A stretch of DNA of 64,000 nucleotides from JBNNGK01 sp050268245 (GTDB lineage: Bacteria > Pseudomonadota > Gammaproteobacteria > Enterobacterales > Enterobacteriaceae): positions 1 through 64,000 of the forward strand of contig NZ_JBNNGK010000011.1 in NCBI RefSeq assembly GCF_050268245.1. The letters run 5' to 3'. Positions within the stretch are counted from its first letter, which is position 1; each line of letters opens with the position of its first letter. Below are positions 36,071 to 44,510 of this stretch, piece by piece. The translations under genes and the position numbers were made by a program. The notes beneath the pieces were generated by a model. The model had not been told where the DNA came from, did no database searches, and was given only the letters and a program-made list of their open reading frames with translations.

Positions 36071-36195
36071 TTGTATTGTTTTCTTCTTTGGCTGGTGTGA
36101 TGCTGTTACGATCCAGTTCATCAGTATCATGACGTATTTTCCTGCCTTAGCAGATGCCCCTGACGGAACGCCTCACTTTTCAGGATGAGCTCTCT

Positions 36196-36870
36196 ATGTT
36201 CAAGAAACCCCTGTACCTAATTCTCTATACGCTGTTGGTGATTGTTATTTCCTCGGTGATTACTACAGGTTACATCCATTATTTTGTCCTTAATTCTGGC
36301 GGCGCTCCGGCGGAAGTCGCAATTAAAGCCGTTAGTGATGAACAGGTCAGTAATAGTCCAATCAAACAAGACAATGTGATTGTCGAAATTTTTTCATACG
36401 GCTGCCATTATTGTGCACTGAATGAAAATAATGTCGCTAAGCTCGAAGCGCGTATGCCAGCAGGCAGTAAATTACAACGTGTTCATGTAGCCAACCCACA
36501 AAATAGCGGTCTGGCCAGCTTTGCTCCACTGTTTGCCACCCTCACGGTGATGGGTATTGAGCCACAGCACCGTGAAAGCGCCTATAAAGCGGTGATCAAA
36601 GACCGTATCAATCTCGCGGATACGGCACAACTTAACCAATGGTTGCAACAAGAAGGTATTGATATTTCGCAATACAAACAAGTTAGCCAATCGGAAGAGG
36701 TTAAAGAATTGATGAGCTATATGACAGCCGTCAGTAGCCACTACAAGATTAATGCGACCCCAACATTCATCGTCGGTAAAAAATGGCAAGCGATTCAGGA
36801 CAGCGACTTCCCTGAATTTTCCGACAAACTGTTGTCCTTATTACAGCATGATAAATTGCTGGAGAAATAA
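36196..36870 (+). CDS. Membrane-anchored DsbA-like thiol oxidoreductase
   Basis: A 224-residue protein with an uncleaved-looking N-terminal helix (residues ~6-32) and a periplasmic thioredoxin-fold domain with a helical insertion. The active site is Cys70-His-Tyr-Cys73 (EIFSYGCHYCALNE), and the cis-proline loop is Thr188-Pro189 (INATPTFIVG), both as in DsbA. It is expected to form or proofread disulfides, most simply those of the five-cysteine peptide encoded next door. An upstream ATG at 36154 lacks a ribosome-binding site; 36196, preceded by AGGATGAG, is preferred. Its stop overlaps the ATG of the next gene by one base. It is not the housekeeping DsbA, as it has an anchor and lies in this cluster. 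Confidence 0.85.
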   Translation: MFKKPLYLILYTLLVIVISSVITTGYIHYFVLNSGGAPAEVAIKAVSDEQVSNSPIKQDNVIVEIFSYGCHYCALNENNVAKLEARMPAGSKLQRVHVANPQNSGLASFAPLFATLTVMGIEPQHRESAYKAVIKDRINLADTAQLNQWLQQEGIDISQYKQVSQSEEVKELMSYMTAVSSHYKINATPTFIVGKKWQAIQDSDFPEFSDKLLSLLQHDKLLEK

Positions 36871-37817
36871 TGCGTTTCTTCGCCGTTTGGGTTTATTTGA
36901 CATGGCGTAATAGCATTAATAAGGCTGCCCACGCGTTATATGGCGTGCGGCGGCTGCAAAGCAGATTTGCCTGTTTCTTATTGCAATATGTCAATTATCG
37001 CTGGATTTTAGCGCTGGTATACGCTGGCGGGATTTTACCTTTTAGCTGGCGTGGCTTGAAAAGACGGGGGAAGGTGGCGGCGGCCAATAAGCAGAGTTTG
37101 ATAGGGGCAGGTAAAAGGTTGGATTACACCCGGTTAATTCAACGTCGTCACGTGTTGGAACTGGCTGCCACGTATGGGAAAAATCCTCAGGTATTGGCTC
37201 AGTTAGAATGCTGTCGCCAGCAGTTGAATGCAGTGGTCGAACCGCTTCATCAGGCAGGTTCACCCGTGATACTTGCACCTTTGCATATGGTTTCCGACGT
37301 ATTGGCTGGCATTGTTGGTGGCGGGGTTTTTCCCGGGCAGGCAACGGTGATTGTCTCTTCCAGTGCGGAAATTTATCAGGAGCAAGCACGAAAGCAGGGC
37401 GGTGTAAACTTGTCCTATTGCTCGATACACGATGATAATCGTGCGATTGCGGGTAACCTGACCTCGGCGATCATGGAAGCGGCAGAGCATAAGCGGAATA
37501 TAATTATCTTCCCAGATATTACGCCTGATTATACGGTGGGTACCAACAAAGCGGGGTCGGCAAAATTAAGCTGTCGGTTATTTGACCGCTCGGCGCATGT
37601 ACACAGCGGGGTTATTCGCCTTGCCAAGGCGTTATCGGCACAGGTCGTGTTTTACAACCTCTATTACGATAAAGAAATTAAGATTCATATCTATCCGACC
37701 ATGGCAGCGAAAGAGCTAAAAACGCAACTGCCGGAAATGGTTGAACAAGCGATAAAACAGTATCCGCAAGACTGGCTGTTATGGCATGCACATTCGTTAT
37801 TTTTCATCAATGAATAA
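36870..37817 (+). CDS. LpxL/HtrB-like acyltransferase
   Basis: A 315-residue protein with a hydrophobic N-terminal region (residues ~35-60) and the overall layout of lipid A late acyltransferases: a His motif after a short strand (APLHMVSD, His139 and Asp143), a central VIVSS strand and a IIFPDITPDY motif (residues 212-221) resembling the FAPD segment of LpxL. The catalytic pair is spaced HX3D rather than the usual HX4D/E, so the family assignment is distant. LpxL-type enzymes use acyl-ACP; an ACP and fatty-acid enzymes are encoded at the end of this cluster. Inference: it acylates the peptide or a lipid needed for its action. It is translationally coupled to the DsbA-like gene. Confidence 0.7.
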   Translation: MRFFAVWVYLTWRNSINKAAHALYGVRRLQSRFACFLLQYVNYRWILALVYAGGILPFSWRGLKRRGKVAAANKQSLIGAGKRLDYTRLIQRRHVLELAATYGKNPQVLAQLECCRQQLNAVVEPLHQAGSPVILAPLHMVSDVLAGIVGGGVFPGQATVIVSSSAEIYQEQARKQGGVNLSYCSIHDDNRAIAGNLTSAIMEAAEHKRNIIIFPDITPDYTVGTNKAGSAKLSCRLFDRSAHVHSGVIRLAKALSAQVVFYNLYYDKEIKIHIYPTMAAKELKTQLPEMVEQAIKQYPQDWLLWHAHSLFFINE

Positions 37818-37840
37818 CCTGGATATTTAAGAAAGAGATC

Positions 37841-39991
37841 ATGGAAAAGATAATCCCGACGCAGGTGTTTCAGGGCGAAACCAACGAATGTGGCTTAGCC
37901 TGTATTTCTATGTTGGCTGAAACACAAGGTATTGATGCACCATTGGAAAGTCTGCGTGAGCGCTATCCAGCGTCACAGCATGGCACGTCGTTAGCGACCC
38001 TGTGCGATATTTTGTCTGAGCTGGCGATACCCGCTTATCCCGTTGCTTTTGAACATCAGGAGCTGACTGCACTGCCGTTGCCTGCGATCCTACACTATGG
38101 CGCGAGCCATTATGTGTTGTTGGCGTACCGTAAGGGTAATTACGTCTGTGTCATGAACCCTGCAATAGGGCAACAGTTACTGCCAATCGATGCATTAAAG
38201 TTGGACATTAGCGGCTATGCGTTAGTTTTGGATCCCGAAACGCCCGCTGATGCCGAGGCGGTTAAAAACGTGCAGCGCAGTAAACGTCTGCGTGCGCTGG
38301 AATGCATGAGCCTGAAAGAAACCGCCGGCATCAAGGGTATCTACCGCTTGATGGTACTGGCGTTTTTAATCTCATTGACGCTTTTTATCATGCCGACGAT
38401 GGTCAGCAGTGCCATTAATAAGGTGTATTCCACACCAGGTGAAACGGACTTCCCGTATTTTTACTTCCTGTTGGCCTTTGTGGTGTCGACTACCTTGGCT
38501 TTCGGTGTTCGGGTGATAACCGAAAGGTTCATCAAACGCTTTGTGGTGCTAAATAGCGTTGCGGGTTTCTCGCGTTTGCTAAGTAACACACTAAATTTTT
38601 TTGATAAGCGCGCTCCCGGTGAAATATTCAGCCGCTTTGCTAACTGGCAGATGGCCTCTGGCCAAAAAATAGAGCTGGATAACGGCCTGCGTACCGACTG
38701 GATTATCGGTGCCATCGCGCTCGCGGTAATGTGCTACATGAGCCCGATTTTGGCGATGGTCTCAGGCATCGGCGTGACCATGATGGGGCTGGTTAGTGTG
38801 TGGGCGATTTATCGCGATCGTTACTATACCCAGCAATTACAAGTGAAAAGTGCTGAGCAAAGTGACTTTATTCTGGAAACGATCCAAGGTTTTTCAACGA
38901 TTAAATCCGCTGGGTTGGATAGCCAACGCAAGGGGATTTTCGCGCAATATGCACTTTCATACTTTACCTGTCGGCAAAAGCAAAGGGTGTATGAGCAGGT
39001 AAAAAGTAGCCTGTATCAGATGATTGGCAGTCTGGAAATGGTGTTCTTCATGTTTTTGGCATTACCGTTGCTGAAAAACGGTGTGCTTAGCTTGGGCGAA
39101 TTTTTTGCCTATAGTTTTGTGCGTGAGATTTTCACCTCATATATCACCAAAATTTTCTTTGCTGTGTTGCAGAAAAACCAGTTGCACGTCATTGACACTC
39201 GAGCGCGTGATTTATTTCCACCGGCGCCGGAAGGGAATGAAAACCATGAGCATCAAGGGATACCCCCAGCGTTACCGCCTTTCAAACGGCAGTTGGCGTA
39301 TCAGGATATCTCATTTGCCTACGACGCTAGTCAACCGGTGTTGCGCAACTTGTCATTCTCATTGGCTCGTGGCCAAAGTATTGCCATTGTTGGTGAGTCT
39401 GGTGCCGGTAAAAGTACGCTGCTGAAAGTGATGGCGGGGCTAATGGCGCCGCAGCAGGGGGCTGTGCTGGTCGACGGTGAGCCGATTGATTATCGGCAGG
39501 CGCATGGTTTGTTCTTCCTGCAAAGCCAGGAGGATATTTTATTCAACGCTTCGGTACTGCATAACATTACGTTGTTCGATAGCAAGTTCGACGATCGCAA
39601 GCAAGCACGTGTCGATAGTTCACTACGGGGCTTGAACCTGATGCCGGTAGTGGAGAAATTGCCCGGCGGTCAGAGTGCGTTGATTCGCGAAAGCCATGCG
39701 GCGCTGTCGTTGGGGCAACGCCAACGTTTGTTACTTGCTCGAGCCATGTACAGTGATTGCCCGATTTTGGTGCTCGACGAACCTACCGCGAACTTGGATG
39801 AAGAAACCGCGCATCAGGTCATGGCGACGGTACTAACGCATTGCCGTGAGTATAACAAAACACTGATCACTGTGACTCACAGTGAAAGCGTATTAACCAT
39901 GTTTGATCGGGTGTACCGCATGTCTAGCGGCCGCGTTGAACGTGTGCAGTCAATTCAGGAACAGCCGGTATTAACCACGGCGACTTGCTAA
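37841..39991 (+). CDS. C39-peptidase-containing ABC exporter
   Basis: A 716-residue fusion typical of bacteriocin exporters. The N-terminal C39 peptidase (residues 1-~130) has Gln11, Cys17 (NECGLAC) and His90 (SHYVLL); the third catalytic position is Asn106 (MNPAIG) instead of the usual Asp. Six membrane helices follow (~165-455), then the ATPase domain with Walker A GESGAGKST, signature LSLGQRQR, Walker B ILVLDEPT and switch His in TVTHS. It should cleave the leader of the 65-residue peptide after Gly15 while moving it across the inner membrane. It is 23 bases after the acyltransferase gene and 10 before the MacA-like gene. Confidence 0.93.
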   Translation: MEKIIPTQVFQGETNECGLACISMLAETQGIDAPLESLRERYPASQHGTSLATLCDILSELAIPAYPVAFEHQELTALPLPAILHYGASHYVLLAYRKGNYVCVMNPAIGQQLLPIDALKLDISGYALVLDPETPADAEAVKNVQRSKRLRALECMSLKETAGIKGIYRLMVLAFLISLTLFIMPTMVSSAINKVYSTPGETDFPYFYFLLAFVVSTTLAFGVRVITERFIKRFVVLNSVAGFSRLLSNTLNFFDKRAPGEIFSRFANWQMASGQKIELDNGLRTDWIIGAIALAVMCYMSPILAMVSGIGVTMMGLVSVWAIYRDRYYTQQLQVKSAEQSDFILETIQGFSTIKSAGLDSQRKGIFAQYALSYFTCRQKQRVYEQVKSSLYQMIGSLEMVFFMFLALPLLKNGVLSLGEFFAYSFVREIFTSYITKIFFAVLQKNQLHVIDTRARDLFPPAPEGNENHEHQGIPPALPPFKRQLAYQDISFAYDASQPVLRNLSFSLARGQSIAIVGESGAGKSTLLKVMAGLMAPQQGAVLVDGEPIDYRQAHGLFFLQSQEDILFNASVLHNITLFDSKFDDRKQARVDSSLRGLNLMPVVEKLPGGQSALIRESHAALSLGQRQRLLLARAMYSDCPILVLDEPTANLDEETAHQVMATVLTHCREYNKTLITVTHSESVLTMFDRVYRMSSGRVERVQSIQEQPVLTTATC

Positions 39992-40001
39992 GGAAGCCTC
40001 T

Positions 40002-41165
40002 ATGTCGGTTTGGAAACAACGAAAAGTCCGTATCTTCCTTTGGCTGCTGCTATTACTGGTGGCGATCGGCGTAGGGATTGCTGGGTACACTGCGTCATCG
40101 GCAGAGCAAGCGCCATTGATTACAGAGGCCGTCAGCCGTGGCAACATTGAAAAATCGGTGTTGGCGACGGGCATCCTCAAACCGGCGTTACAGGTTAATG
40201 TTGGTGCGCAGGTTAACGGTCAGTTAAAGAAACTGTATGTGAAACAGGGCGATCGCGTAAAGCGAGGTCAGTTATTGGCAGAAATTGACCCAACATTGCA
40301 AAATAACGAATTGCGTAAATCAGAAGCGCAATTGCAAAGTGCAGTCGCACAAAAACAAGCCTCCGAATCGATGCTGAAACAGTACCGACAGGAGTTAAAA
40401 CGCCAGCGTCAGTTAGATCGCGATCGCTCTGGCACCAAGAGTGAATTAGAAAAGGTGCAGGCGCAATACGACACCCAGGTTGCGCAAGTCCGCATGAACG
40501 AAGCGCAGATTGTGCAAATGGAAATGGCGCTGGAAACCGCACGCGCTAACTTGGGCTATACGCGCATTTTAGCGCCGATTGACGGCGAGGTCCTTGGCAT
40601 CGTGACGAAAGAAGGGCAGACCGTTGTGTCCTCGCAGACTGCACCGACCATTCTGGTATTGGCTAACGTTGACACCATGACTGTACATACGCGTATTTCT
40701 GAAACGGATATTTTGAAAGTTCGCGTCGGTCAGCCTTTATGGTTCTACGTTGTGGCCGATCCCAAGCGTCGCTATGACAGCGTAATGGGCACCATTCAGG
40801 AAGCGCCGAGCGAGGCACTTAAAGAAGATAGCCCTACTGCATCATCTAATCAGCAGGCATCGGCAGTGTATTACAATGGCGTCTTCGCCATTGCTAACAG
40901 CCAGCGTCTATTGCGTACTTCGATGACTGCGCAGGTATTTATTATTACCGATCAAGCGAAAAGCGTGCTGCGGATCCCGGTCAGCGCGTTGGGTGAACAA
41001 CAGGGTAAAGATCGTTACCGCGTGCAGGTGAAGCGTGGAAATACCGTGGAGTCACGTTGGGTAAAAACGGGCATTAACGATCGTCAATTCGTGGAGGTAA
41101 AAGAAGGTGTTAAAGAAGGTGAGCTGATCGTGTTGGCGCAAAACTTCGGGAGTGGCAATGCCTAA
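40002..41165 (+). CDS. MacA-like periplasmic adaptor (membrane fusion protein)
   Basis: A 387-residue HlyD/RND-type adaptor. One N-terminal helix (residues 11-28) anchors it. A lipoyl half-domain (GAQVNGQLKKLYVKQGDRVK), a long alpha-hairpin (~95-180) and the second lipoyl half (LGYTRILAPIDGEVLGIV) are followed by beta-barrel and membrane-proximal domains. Of known adaptors it is most like MacA. It is followed by a MacB-like pump with an 8-base overlap. It may serve MacB, the C39 exporter, or both, bridging to the outer-membrane factor at 43110. Confidence 0.92.
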   Translation: MSVWKQRKVRIFLWLLLLLVAIGVGIAGYTASSAEQAPLITEAVSRGNIEKSVLATGILKPALQVNVGAQVNGQLKKLYVKQGDRVKRGQLLAEIDPTLQNNELRKSEAQLQSAVAQKQASESMLKQYRQELKRQRQLDRDRSGTKSELEKVQAQYDTQVAQVRMNEAQIVQMEMALETARANLGYTRILAPIDGEVLGIVTKEGQTVVSSQTAPTILVLANVDTMTVHTRISETDILKVRVGQPLWFYVVADPKRRYDSVMGTIQEAPSEALKEDSPTASSNQQASAVYYNGVFAIANSQRLLRTSMTAQVFIITDQAKSVLRIPVSALGEQQGKDRYRVQVKRGNTVESRWVKTGINDRQFVEVKEGVKEGELIVLAQNFGSGNA

Positions 41166-43113
41166 TAACGCTATGCCACTGATCTCGCTAAAGGATATTT
41201 CGCGCCATTTCACCTCCGGCCCGCAAACGGTGACGGTACTGAAAAACGTGTCGCTGTCGATACACCGTGGCGAGATGGTAGCCATTGTTGGCGCTTCTGG
41301 CTCCGGTAAATCGACACTGATGAACATCATCGGTTGTCTGGATAAACCATCTGCGGGTGAAATGCGGATTAAAAACGTTTCAACCCAGTTGGCGAATAGT
41401 GAACAGTTGGCTCAGTTACGCAGCCAATACATCGGGTTTATCTTCCAGCGCTATCATCTAATGCCGTATCTGACGGCGACTGAAAACGTTGCTATTCCGG
41501 CGTTGTATACTGCAATGCCCGCAGCGGAGCGCCAGACGCGAGCAGAATACTTGCTAAGCCGCCTTGGCTTGGAAAAGCGTATGGGATATAAGCCATCCCA
41601 GCTTTCCGGTGGCCAGCAACAGCGAGTGAGCATCGCCCGTGCACTAATGAATGGTGCGGAAATCATTCTGGCGGATGAGCCAACCGGAGCGTTAGACCGA
41701 ACCAGCGGTCAGGAACTGATGGGAATTTTGCATTCACTGCATCAGTCTGGGCACACCATTATCATCGTCACCCACGATCGTGATATCGCGAATCAAGCGC
41801 AACGGATCATTGAGATCAGTGATGGTGAGATCATTGCGGACAACGTGAACGACAGCATCGCGCCGCTTGCCGGTAAACAGGCGTTACCCCCCCCTGTCGC
41901 GACTGGCCGATCGCCGCTGTGGCAGAGTGTGAAAGAAGCGGTGAAGATGGCTTGGCGTTCGCTACTTGGCCATCGGGTTCGGGCATTTTTATCAATGCTC
42001 GGCATTATCATCGGTATTTCATCAGTGGTGTCTTCCATGGCCGTCGGAGAAGGCGCTCGGCAAAGTATTTTGGCTGAAATCAGCCAACTTGGCACGAGCA
42101 CGTTGGAGATCCGGTCTGGCCTGAGCTGGGATAAGCCACGCCCTGATTTTGAACGTTCACTAAAGCTAGATGATGTCGAAATGCTGGCACGTCAGCCGTA
42201 TGTGGATAGCATCTCGCCGGTTGTCAGAAAAATGGTGACGGCGATACGGGGAGGTAAGCAGGTTTCTGTATCTATCTCCGGTGTTAGCAACGGATTTTTT
42301 CGCGTTCAAGGTCTGAATTTTATATCGGGTAACGGTTTTATCCAGAACGATTTGGATGAGCGTGAACCGGTGGTGATTATCGATCCTGAGCTGCGTAAAA
42401 CGCTGTTTGAGGCGAATGAACAACCGGAAGGGCAAATTATTCAACTGGGCAATGTGCCGTACCGGGTCATTGGTATCGCCGAAAAGAAAGGCCCGAATTA
42501 CAGTGGCGGCCTACTCGGTGCCTGGATGCCTTTTACCTCCTTGATCCAGAGGATGTCTGGCGATCTGCCGCTGGACTCAATCACTTTACGGGTGCGTGAC
42601 GGTTACTCGCTGCAGCTGGCACAAGCTGATGTAGAGCAGCGCCTAGAGCAGTTTCACGGTCGCCGAGACTTTTTCACGCTGACCAACGATCAAATGACGC
42701 AAACCATCCAGAAAGCATCGGCCTCAATGCGGTTGCTGATCACCGCCATTGCGGGGATTTCGCTCTTAGTCGGCGGTGTGGGGGTGATGAACATTATGTT
42801 GGTATCAGTGACCGAGCGAACCCATGAGATTGGGATCCGCTTGTCTGTAGGGGCACGGCCCGGCGACATTATGCGGCAGTTTTTGATAGAAGCGATCGTG
42901 ATCTGCACGCTCGGCGGGTTGATCGGCATCGTCGGTTCGGCACTGGCGGGAGTGGTATTTTCGTGGGTTACCGATGAATTTACGATGGTATTTACCTGGC
43001 CGCCAATAGTGATAGCTTGCGGGTTTTCAGCGCTGATTGGGCTGGGATTTGGCTTTTTCCCTGCGCGCAATGCAGCGCGTCTGCATCCAACGGAGGCGCT
43101 GGCGCGCGAATGA
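41158..43113 (+). CDS. MacB-like ABC transporter
   Basis: A 651-residue protein with an N-terminal ATPase (Walker A GASGSGKST, signature LSGGQQQR, Walker B ILADEPT), one transmembrane helix after residue ~270, the large MacB periplasmic core and the C-terminal FtsX domain with three helices. MacB pumps do not cross the inner membrane with substrate: they push periplasmic substrates, such as peptides and toxins, out through a TolC-type channel. ATG 41158 is chosen because GGGAG lies 5 bases upstream; a GTG 6 bases earlier is possible. Here it could expel the processed peptide or confer self-protection. It overlaps the next gene by ATGA. Confidence 0.93.
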   Translation: MPNNAMPLISLKDISRHFTSGPQTVTVLKNVSLSIHRGEMVAIVGASGSGKSTLMNIIGCLDKPSAGEMRIKNVSTQLANSEQLAQLRSQYIGFIFQRYHLMPYLTATENVAIPALYTAMPAAERQTRAEYLLSRLGLEKRMGYKPSQLSGGQQQRVSIARALMNGAEIILADEPTGALDRTSGQELMGILHSLHQSGHTIIIVTHDRDIANQAQRIIEISDGEIIADNVNDSIAPLAGKQALPPPVATGRSPLWQSVKEAVKMAWRSLLGHRVRAFLSMLGIIIGISSVVSSMAVGEGARQSILAEISQLGTSTLEIRSGLSWDKPRPDFERSLKLDDVEMLARQPYVDSISPVVRKMVTAIRGGKQVSVSISGVSNGFFRVQGLNFISGNGFIQNDLDEREPVVIIDPELRKTLFEANEQPEGQIIQLGNVPYRVIGIAEKKGPNYSGGLLGAWMPFTSLIQRMSGDLPLDSITLRVRDGYSLQLAQADVEQRLEQFHGRRDFFTLTNDQMTQTIQKASASMRLLITAIAGISLLVGGVGVMNIMLVSVTERTHEIGIRLSVGARPGDIMRQFLIEAIVICTLGGLIGIVGSALAGVVFSWVTDEFTMVFTWPPIVIACGFSALIGLGFGFFPARNAARLHPTEALARE

Positions 43114-44510
43114 AGAAAATAACTCTGGCTGTATTTGGCAGCCTTTTGCTGTCCGGCTGTGGCTCACTGGTAAAAAGTGACTATCAGCAACCGATGGTTT
43201 CCATTCCGCCACAGTGGCGGGTTCAGGATAGTGGAACTGCTTATCTGAAAAATACGCAGCATTGGTGGGATAATTTCGATGATCCCCAACTATCGAGAGT
43301 CATCAGCAGTATGCTGCTCAGCAATAACGATCTGGCGAAAGCAGGGTTGCAGCTGCAACGGGCACGTTTGGAGGCCGGGCTGACTAATACCAACCTGACT
43401 CCGAATGTCACGGTCACTGGCGGGGCGAGTAATAACAAGAACCTGAAGCATGAAACGCAATCGAGCGAAAATTATACCTCGGGTGTGAGCCTGAGCTACG
43501 AACTGGATCTGTGGGGCAAACTGGCACGCTCGCGTGAGCAGGCAGAGTGGTTGGTGCGCGCAACGGAACAAGATCGGCAAAATACCGCGCTGACCTTGAT
43601 CGGCAGCACTGCCGAATATTACTGGCAGATAGCCAAACTGAATCAGCAAGTGAAAACCCAACAGAGCATGCTCGACAACGGTAAAAGCACGCTGGATCTG
43701 GTGCGTTCACGCTTTGCTGCTGGCAGTGCCGGGCAGATTGAGCTGTTGCAGGCGCAGCAAACGCTGCTCGATAGGCAAAATCAGTACCGTAACTTACAAC
43801 AACAACGTGAAACAGCACGCAACGCATTAGCGATCTTATTTAATCGTTCGCCGTACGATCGTCAACCTGAGCTCAGTGAGTTAAACATCAAGCAGGATGT
43901 GCCGATTGCGCCGAGCATACCGCTGGACGTTATTCGCCATCGTCCGGATGTTCAAGGCGCAGAGTGGCGATTGCGTGCTGCATTAGCAGGTACAGACGTC
44001 GCAAGGTTGAATTTTTATCCGTCGTTGTCGCTGAGTGCGTCATTGAGTGCAGGCAGTGCCGTTTTCCAGCAGTGGTTTAGCAATCCAGCCAGAGCGTTGG
44101 GCGCCAACATCGCGTTACCGTTTATTCAGTGGAATACGGTGCAACTGACCATCGAAAAATCCAAGCTTGATGTGAAACAGGCCGCAATTGAGTTTCGTAG
44201 CACGGTCTACAACGCACTGTCTGATATCGATAACGCGATGTCGCAACGCTTGAGTTATCAGCAACAGAAACAGAGTTTGCTGCAAAACTTACAGCTCAGC
44301 CAACAGCGGTTAGCGTTGGCAACCAGTCAATATCGCGCCGGTGCGATTTCTTTCCAGGCGCTGTTGGATGCTCAGGATGCACTGTTGAACAGTGAAAATA
44401 GTTTGGTTGAGATGCAATACAACTATCTCAACGCCACCATGAAATTGTGGCTCGCGCTGGGGGGATCCCCGGGTAATGACAATGACATTAAAGGAATAAA
44501 TCATGAATAA
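43110..44510 (+). CDS. TolC/NodT-family outer-membrane efflux lipoprotein
   Basis: A 466-residue outer-membrane factor. The signal peptide ends in the lipobox LLSGC (Cys17), as in CusC/OprM-type channels. Two repeats each pair a long helical hairpin with beta strands (for example SLSYELDLWGKLARSREQAEW and its C-terminal counterpart LSDIDNAMSQRLSYQQQ). The true start is ATG 43110, which overlaps the macB-like stop; an upstream extension reads back into that gene and is not real. It should complete a tripartite pump with the MacA-like and MacB-like proteins. The last 8 bases overlap the ketosynthase gene. Confidence 0.92.
   Translation: MKKITLAVFGSLLLSGCGSLVKSDYQQPMVSIPPQWRVQDSGTAYLKNTQHWWDNFDDPQLSRVISSMLLSNNDLAKAGLQLQRARLEAGLTNTNLTPNVTVTGGASNNKNLKHETQSSENYTSGVSLSYELDLWGKLARSREQAEWLVRATEQDRQNTALTLIGSTAEYYWQIAKLNQQVKTQQSMLDNGKSTLDLVRSRFAAGSAGQIELLQAQQTLLDRQNQYRNLQQQRETARNALAILFNRSPYDRQPELSELNIKQDVPIAPSIPLDVIRHRPDVQGAEWRLRAALAGTDVARLNFYPSLSLSASLSAGSAVFQQWFSNPARALGANIALPFIQWNTVQLTIEKSKLDVKQAAIEFRSTVYNALSDIDNAMSQRLSYQQQKQSLLQNLQLSQQRLALATSQYRAGAISFQALLDAQDALLNSENSLVEMQYNYLNATMKLWLALGGSPGNDNDIKGINHE

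Noticed and set aside
36154..36195. Longer start for the DsbA-like protein
   Set aside because: No ribosome-binding site precedes 36154, and the extra 14 residues are charged and would disrupt the anchor topology.
43017..43109. Upstream extension of the outer-membrane factor
   Set aside because: It reads back into the macB-like gene; the lipobox signal peptide begins at 43110.
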